Shown here: in pieces, positions 35,658 through 64,000 of the stretch
How positions within the stretch are numbered: position 1 is the stretch's first letter
Layout of the letters: every line of letters begins with the position of its first letter
Notes under the pieces: model-generated
The model's input: the letters and a program-made list of their open reading frames with translations, nothing else
What the model was told of the DNA's origin: nothing
Database searches by the model: none
Assembly (NCBI GenBank): GCA_958295665.1
Contig: OY282560.1
Location: 259,975,368 to 260,039,367, forward strand
Length of the DNA stretch: 64,000 nucleotides
Reading direction: 5' to 3'
From: Tipula vernalis
Taxonomy: Eukaryota > Arthropoda > Insecta > Diptera > Tipulidae
Translations under genes and position numbers: made by a program

Positions 35658-35667
35658 TGTGTATAGA

Positions 35668-37757
35668 AGAAATTAATTTGATAAAAAAAATTACATAAAA
35701 TTCCTTAAAATAGCAAATTTAAAAAATTATATTTCTAAAAGCAAAACAAAAAAAGCATAAAAATTCGGCGCTTCGACCAATTCGGCCCTTCGACCCATTC
35801 GACCCTTCGATAATCGGCCCTTTGATATTATTCCGTAATGAATTGTCTACTATACTCACTGCATGAAATAAAATGAACCCTACTCGTATCTTCGTTTAAA
35901 CAAAACACAACATGGAAAATAATGTAAAATATTAAAATATTTATTAAAAAGTAATTATTTTTTTTTAAATATTTTATTATATTAATATGTATATTGTATA
36001 TGTACGTATTGTATAAAAATTTATATTTTTTAATTAAATAAAATACAATAAAAATAATAGTAATAATAAATAAATGAGTGTAGCACACAATTTTAATTTA
36101 ATTGATTAAAAACAACGAAAAAATATTGAATTTTCAAATTTTTTGGTTATGGTTGGTTGGAATTTTTTTTGCGTATGTGGTTATTTATTATTATTATAAT
36201 TAAAATAAATAAATTAATAAGCACAAAATAACAGTTTTTTTTAAATTTTAATGTGTTTTTATGATTAAATTATTTAAATGATTTTGATATTAATTTTTTA
36301 ATTATAACATATGTTTGTTTTAATTTTTAATTAACAATTAAGTGATTTACATTATTTGGCTATTTGTTTAGAAATAGATATAGTACACACGAGTATAATT
36401 AGGTTTAGTTAATGTACTGATACTATGATGGTGGGTTGGGTTGTGATTTATTTACAATATTAGTTTCTTTATGAGAAAAATGGTCTAAATTTTAGGAACA
36501 GGTGGAATAGCTATTAATTATACATAAGTATGTATTTGTTGATTTAATATATTGCCGTTAATGGTACCAGTTAGTTTAATCTAACAAATTTCATACAAAA
36601 CACTATTCAGACTTGGTTAGATAAAAGTGCCTTACTACCGAAACCTTTCTTCAACGGATAAAGAACAACTTTTAATCCAATGTTTGTAAGAAGTTTTTAT
36701 TAAAACAGACCTGAATTTTCCAGCCCTAGAGGCTTTACGAACTCCTTGAACGAAGAATTCAAAAAATTTTTGAACCAAAAACATAGTGGTTCTAATCCAA
36801 ACGTTTAAGTTATCACTGAAGATATTACTAGAAAAAATAATTGAAGGGAGTAACGTATCGTTGTTCGAGCTGTCCAGGGCAATTTAAAAAAAAAACTAAA
36901 TAACTAAATATATTTGTACAGTCACCCAAACAAACCAAGAAATCAGTAAAGAGGATTAGCAATTTTGTTAATGGCTAATATGTATATAAAACCAAAAAAA
37001 AAATATTTAAATATTTGTGATAACCACTTAGCGCTCAAATCTCATATGACCATTATGTAATTTATAATTGTGTGTACAATAAGTATCCCAAACCTCAAAA
37101 AATATGTTTCCATTCTATACATACGAAACTATTCACATACACATTTAATTATAAATATAATTAATAATTTTTGTGTTTCAGTTAAATATTAATAAATACC
37201 ATAACCATAATTGATATTATATTCCAAATGGTTATATGTATGTACTACAAAATAAAAACCAAATCCCTCATGCCACAGGTATACAGAAAAAACAGTACTA
37301 TATCGAAAAAAGTCATCCCCGAATAAAATTAAAAAAATAAATAAAATAAAAATCAATTTTCATGAAAACGACAAATACAAATAAATATATACACACAAAC
37401 ACAAAATATATTTTCCAATCCTTATTGAAATTTTCAATATGCTTTATACAGCTCTCCGAACATTAAATATAATAAATACCCATGCCGTTTTTATCAACCC
37501 ACCAACGGTTTTCCATAAGCAGAAGTATAAACGTAAGTATGTATATAAAATAAAATATATCCATTCCCCAATTTTCTCTTTATTTATCCAAATTCCCCAA
37601 ATTTATTTTTATTTTTTTATTTATTTTTTAACGTTCTGCACTCTTGGTGTAGCTAAGCTAATCTATGTATATAATAGCCTAAATATAGGTATAATGATAA
37701 ATATTATAAGTTGTGTGTGTATGTATGTATATCGATATTTAGCATTTGGTAGGAGTT
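35668..37757. other. AT-rich 3' flank of Vkor; short GGCCC-TTCGA array
   Basis: Probably includes the Vkor 3'UTR and its polyadenylation region on the minus strand (several AATAAA-type signals in reverse, for example around 37615-37625, but none can be chosen). At 35765-35830 a 15-17-bp motif (TTCGACCAATTCGGCCC) is repeated about four times. A single inverted relative occurs at 27885-27925. No other gene is supportable; the longer frames are low-complexity. Confidence 0.5.
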
Positions 37758-59267
<21,510 letters not shown>

Positions 59268-60346
59268 TTTTCTGTATTAAAAAAAAGGAAACACAATTTA
59301 TTTTCGTTGCGACAGTGAACAATTTTTTTCTGCTTTTAACCGAAATGTTTGAATGTAGACTATAAACTGAGTAAATCCGTAAAAGTCAAACCAATTATTT
59401 GCTAAATCTTTTATGATTATAGTCAAGTATTAAACTAAATGAGTGGATTATTTTGTTGTTTATTAATGCAAGTATTTATGTATATGAAGATAAAAACAAC
59501 TAAATAGGAGGAGGTTGGAAGGCTCTAGGGTGGAAAAATCATGAATTTTCATATAATTTAACAGGGTATGTATGTATGTATGTATAAAGTATTTACAGTA
59601 ATAAAAAGGTATGCTAACTATAGATTATGTATTTTTATTTTTGTTTTTAAGAAGTATAAAACAGTACGAAGAAGCCAATGAAAAAAATGATTTTGTTATC
59701 ATTCCAATATATAAAACAGATAGATAACAGATTTATATAGAGATACATGCTCACACCCATTTAAACAACGACACGACACAATATACTATCAGGAAAGAAA
59801 CAGGAAAATAATGTTTTTCAATAAACTTTTATCGTTTCCGTATATGTGTGTACAAAAACAAAACTTGGTACATATTATATTGGTATTTTGGTACATAATA
59901 GATATACCATATAGTTTTGTCTATAGACAATCTTCTTGTTATCATTTTCTTATTATTTTTGGTTTCTGTATTATCAAATGGATATAAAAACGCCCTTATA
60001 TTTAAGAAGATAAATGTCATATGTTATTAAGAGAATTGTCAGTTATATACTCGTATTCGGCAAGGAAAGGAAATTATGTGTGATTTGAGAAGAAGAATAT
60101 GTAAAGAACTTTTCTTTGCTTGGCGATAGGGAAAATAATTTTGCTCTGCAACCGAACAATGAAAATGGATGATGTCATAATTTAGATGAGATTTTTCTAT
60201 CTTTTTTTTTTTGCGTAAAAAGAAAGAAAAATTCAAACAATGGTTGTACTTCAAGGAAGGAAACGAGGTATTTAAAGGAAGGATAATTTAAGGGCCTGTA
60301 CCCTTATAAAATATAGGAGTACAAATTAAAAATTGTGTACGCCATT
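59268..60346 (-). promoter_or_regulatory. Vkor 5' region; likely 5'UTR intron acceptor
   Basis: On minus, CCTTTTTTTTAATACAG|AAAA stands immediately before the start codon. A pyrimidine tract plus CAG is a strong 3' splice site, so a non-coding first exon probably lies farther upstream (higher coordinates). No core promoter could be chosen. A (TATG)n run occurs near 59570. No gene was seen to 60346. Confidence 0.5.
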
Positions 60347-60677
60347 TTAACTTAAAACAAGGATCTTTATGAGTACAATACACTGGAATATGACCATAAA
60401 CTTTAAGACCGCTTGCCTAGCTAGACAGACGAATACTGAGATATAACCCTTGACATGCTTTGCACCTCTTCCTCTTTTTGTGGCGAGTATAATGGGTCCC
60501 ACAAAAACCACTCCGACCCTGTAGAAAGCTCTCGTCTCTGTAACTCTCGATGGTGGTAAATTACCCATTAGCTGTGTACTTGTTTTTGCAGACTGCCGGA
60601 AACAAATTAAGCATTTATGTACAATTTGGCGGACCATGCTACTTACACTTGAGATCCAAAACTTTTGCCAAATAAGA
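60347..60677 (-). pseudogene. BEL/Pao integrase relic, part 2
   Basis: On minus the frame reads IWQKFWISSVSSMVRQIVHK, then CLICFRQSAKTSTQLMGNLP, then RAFYRVGVVFVGPI and KGYISVFVCLARQAVLKF. It covers the end of the HHCC zinc finger (HKC, CFR) and the first catalytic Asp region of the BEL/Pao integrase. The Asp position appears as V in GVVFVGPI. It is the continuation of the piece at 63900-64000, separated by an inserted element. It breaks off at about 60347, leaving no complete core. Confidence 0.82.
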
Positions 60678-63600
60678 GCCGCATTTCTTAACGTTTTATC
60701 TGATCCAGATCAGATCATGTCTCATGAAACGACACAAAAATGCATAAAACAACCCAAGTAACAATTTGGAGTTGTTAAAACGTTGTGCCATCTAAAATTT
60801 ACAGTAATTTAGCTATCATAACTTCTTAAAAAATAACCAAAAACGTCGGTTTGTTGGTTTTTCGACGTAATAGCAGCAAAAATGGTAATCGCAGTTTGCT
60901 TGCCGATACGTTGTAGCAACGTCAAACAGCAAACTCGTAATAAATGGTAAATTACTTTTGAGACAGCAGTTTGATTTATTTAAAAATATAGGTTCCCAAA
61001 TAGCAAAAAAAATTATATTTACAGTTTCGTTGTGCTTCACGCAAAATAGTTACATAAGAAAAATTAATGTTATAGCAGCAAACACGTAGTTAAGGGAATC
61101 GGTTTCAAAATAGGAAAACAGTCGGAAATAACTAAACAATAACAATTTGTTGCTAAATGATTGGTAAAAAACATATTTCTATAATTCCATATACAATTTT
61201 AATGATGTCATTTTAATTATGTTTTCTATACTTCAATAATATATGTCATAAATATTTTATAAAATATTTACAGGGATAATATGACTTTGCTTGTGATTTT
61301 TAATTGTAAAAATACACGGGAAACAAATTTCATCGACCAGTTTGAAAAAGTAGGTCAGAAAAAAAACGCGACTTAAAAATATTTGATATTAATGATAAAA
61401 TTAAATTCAAAATTTTTTTCGAAAAATTTATTTTTCCTGAAAAATAAATCCAAATCTGTTAAAAAGCTTCTGGTAATCAACCAAAAGCTGAATTTTAGCG
61501 TTTTTTTAATATTTGCATGTGATAAAGTTGTTTTTGTCGAAGTTTTTTAACCAGATAAATGATGCAGCCATTTTTATGAAAAGAAAAACTAAATTAAAAG
61601 ATGGCTTTAATATATGTAACAGCTAAATAGCATAATAGATAACCATATTAACTATTTGTCCTAAATTAAATATTATTACAGCTTAATTGTCTTACGAACT
61701 TACGAAAAAGTAACCAAAATATATTAAATGTTTTAAGTAACTAATTAGCTTTTGAATGAGAAAATCACTGATCATAAAACATTATTGTTAAGCGTTTTAG
61801 CCGTTGGACATTGCATGGAATATTATTTACTTTAACCCGCTAGCAGGCAATTTTTTCAAACTGGGAAAATTATGGTAGGGTAATTTTAATGTGAAAAAAT
61901 TGAAAATTAGGTCTAAAATTATCTCCGGTTAAAATTACTAACATATTATTACATTAACAAAGATTATATAATACTAAAACATCACTAATTGAAATTCTAA
62001 TTCCCGGTTGAACCGTAAAAGCACCAACCGCCAGTCAAATAATATTTGGTCTCACGAATGCATACTAATATTTCAGAAACACAAGCTAAGTAAAGCTAAG
62101 CTATTCGATGTGAAATAATTTTGTTTATACATATCTCTCAATTGCAAACGAAGCCTTTTAAAACTTACTAGCACACTTGCGTTAAATCAAGCGAGATACG
62201 TTTTCTTGTTTTGAACAATGCAAACTATTTTACTATTGCCTTGATATGTCAGCTATCATCGCTCACACGACGTATCGATGTTTTCTACATTTTACATTCT
62301 TAGCTCTTTGCACTCGAAGTACTCCTCCCAAGTACTGTTAACATTTGGCGTTATACTCGAATGGTGTCTCTTAAGCACACCAAGAAGATACTGCACTGTA
62401 GATCAGAATATTAGGAATGTTCTATTTTTCTATTCTTTGATTTCTACGACAAGAAACACAAGACACTATTCTTGTACACTTGGACATTGTGACGCGACAA
62501 TTAAATATTTGTCTGCCCAATTTTGTTCACATAAATATTTAACTGAAGTATTTGAATTACGCAAATAATAACCGTTAACGCACATAACAACTTATAAAAT
62601 CGTAATTCTGTGCAAAGAGTATAAGAGCAAATAATAATTTTCTATTTATTATTCATGTTTTCTGTGCTCCGTTTAAAAGCGGAAATAGCTGCTAGAGGGT
62701 TAACAACATTGTTTTAGTTATATATTTACACATAGTACACACTTAGATTCTGCGGTATGTTAAGCAGTTTTGCTGTGTGTTAAACAATTTTGCTTTGAGT
62801 TAAGCAGTTTTCCTTTTTTATCCACGTTTAGTTTACTCATATAAATTTCGCTGTGTGTTAAGCCATTTCGTTGTTAGATAAGTAATTTTGCTTTGAGTTA
62901 AGCAGTTTTTCCTTTTCCAAACCAATTGGCATATCAAGTTGGATTTCTGTAATTTGTTATTCAACATTATTGTCAGATTAACGCGGTAATTACTGAAACA
63001 GTACATTTTATCTTTAATAATGGTAAGTGTTTGCTATGAAATCATTTTTTCTAGTGATTTTAAGTTTATTTAACCTTTATGTAAACTTGTACTAGTTAAT
63101 TGCAAGATGCCTCTTCAAACAGAGCATTTGGCAAGACTCATTTGCAAGATACCACATCACTATTTACAATTATTATAAATAATAAATTAATAAATATATA
63201 AAATTATAAAATAATAAATAAATAAAATTATAAATAATTAAATAAATGTTTGTTCGCCATTATATTCGACTTATTTGATTTTATGTCATAAAGCGCAAAA
63301 TTAGACCGCACAGCATATTGGATTTTTGTATCCGTAAATAATCATAGCCGAAAAAATCCTTTTCCACCTCCAAAATTACTTATAAATTTCTTTTAGACGT
63401 AAAGTACTATAGCTGTCATATTGGTTTAGTTGACTACCACAGCAAAATTGCTTTTCTCCCGACTGTTTTACTTTATGGCGTATAGCAAAATCTCTGCTGG
63501 AATGTCTTATATACCTACTTAAGCTAACAAGCTTTTTTTTCACTACCACAACGTTTTAAAAACTTATTGAATATCTATTTAACATTTATAACTAATTTGT

Positions 63601-63899
63601 TTGTTTCTGATTTCACGACGTTGTAACTGCTTTGTTTTTGCTGTCTAGGACAATTTACCTATCAAATTGTTACTTGGGAAACAAACACCAAAATTCATTT
63701 TTTTTGTCTCGTTTCGTTTTGAATCTGCCTCTTCTTACTCGTACTGTATTTATTATATTCTTTGTCGCTTTACAAAATATTGTTCAACTATTTTTAGATC
63801 ACCATTTGTGATCCAAAACGAATGTTGGATCAAATGTTGTTGTTGCTTCACATGTAAATTTTGATCTGATCCGGATCACTATGCGTCAAGAAATGCAGC
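60678..63899. mobile_element. 3.2-kb DNA element inserted in BEL integrase, 5-bp TSD
   Basis: GCCGCATTTCTTAACG at the left and CGTCAAGAAATGCAGC at the right are inverted, and the pairing continues to GATCC-GATCAGATCA (about 37 bp). TAAGA is duplicated at 60673-60677 and 63900-63904. Removing the element rejoins the integrase codons exactly, which confirms the boundaries. No transposase was recognised in the interior. The 5-bp duplication alone does not define a superfamily. Confidence 0.82.
62755..62925. repeat. 22-bp GTTAAGCAGTTTTGCT array
   Basis: A degenerate unit (GTTAAGCAGTTTTGCTTTGA) recurs about seven times in direct orientation within the 3.2-kb element, in two clusters (62757-62815 and 62848-62912). 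Confidence 0.7.
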
Positions 63900-64000
63900 T
63901 AAGATTAAAGAATAAGGAAGGACCAGTATGTAGGAATTTTGAGTGGTAATAGTTGCCAATCATTTTACTCAGGTTATGGGATGCTTGTAAAATGATTCTA
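63900..64000 (-). pseudogene. BEL/Pao integrase relic, part 1 (runs off the window)
   Basis: Minus frame: SKMIGNYYHSKFLHTGPSLL, then FNL. It gives the two His of the integrase HHCC finger in the usual H...LH-GP context. It continues into 60677-60347 across the inserted element. The rest of pol lies beyond position 64000. Confidence 0.75.

Larger units (their letters stand above)
31262..35667 (-). mobile_element. Helitron, internally deleted, with nested mariner
   Basis: Read on minus, the 3' end is GCGTAGCAACGC (a 4-bp-stem hairpin) followed by GCGCAGGGTACAGCTAG and host T, the classic Helitron CTAG terminus. The 5' end, after removing the mariner at 34762-35657, reads TCTATACACATATATAAAA, a typical TC start, near 35667. 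Net length without the mariner is about 3.5 kb, short for an autonomous insect Helitron. Helitrons transpose by rolling circle and make no target duplication. The coding region is described separately. Confidence 0.85.

Overview
The window is AT-rich nuclear DNA of an insect, most likely a higher fly. The evidence is a spliced VKOR gene with a 68-nt first intron of typical dipteran size, and a dense mix of Jockey/CR1-like LINEs, Ty3/gypsy and BEL/Pao LTR relics, mariner, hAT, Harbinger, CMC-like and Helitron elements. I see no bacterial operon structure, CRISPR array or confident RNA gene.

Host content. The only host gene I can support is a vitamin K epoxide reductase (Vkor) on the minus strand. 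Its coding exons lie at 59092-59267, 58914-59023 and 37758-38002. They join in phase to 176 codons plus a stop, and all four redox cysteines are present. A 20.9-kb intron (38003-58913) separates exons 2 and 3 and is largely made of transposons. A good 3' splice site just before the start codon suggests an upstream 5'UTR exon.

Layout. 0-14.9 kb: LINE relics, a short RNase-H-bearing LINE derivative with target-site duplication (TSD), a gypsy relic, a DD41D-type mariner relic, a Helitron fragment and a DD34D mariner fragment. 14.96-24.1 kb: a nest of DNA elements. A TA-flanked MITE has a 6.3-kb two-gene Harbinger at its left end and a TTA-flanked element at its right end. The Harbinger's Myb-like gene is split by a 3.3-kb foldback-type element carrying a perfect 322-bp palindrome and a 172-bp tandem array in two orientations. 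24.3-31 kb: a MITE, a LINE endonuclease relic, a gypsy pol relic, another MITE and a 1.27-kb hAT with GGAGCC-type arrays at both ends. 31.3-35.7 kb: a decayed Helitron with a mariner inserted a few bases from its 5' end. 37.8-59.3 kb: Vkor; its long intron holds a two-gene CMC-like transposon (tnp2-like transposase plus DUF4806 protein), a composite gypsy element with three LTR segments, a 641-bp retroposon with 21-bp TSD, and a 4.2-kb hAT with 8-bp TSD. 60.3-64 kb: a BEL/Pao integrase split by a 3.2-kb element with 5-bp TSD, running off the window.

Together: the window is one small conserved gene spread across a transposon graveyard. Clean TSDs and nesting allow relative dating of many insertions. 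The best candidates for something new are the two-gene CMC-like element, the Harbinger/MITE/foldback nest and the composite SAP-Gag gypsy element. All positions were read by eye. Superfamily assignments rest on motifs and TSDs, not on database searches.
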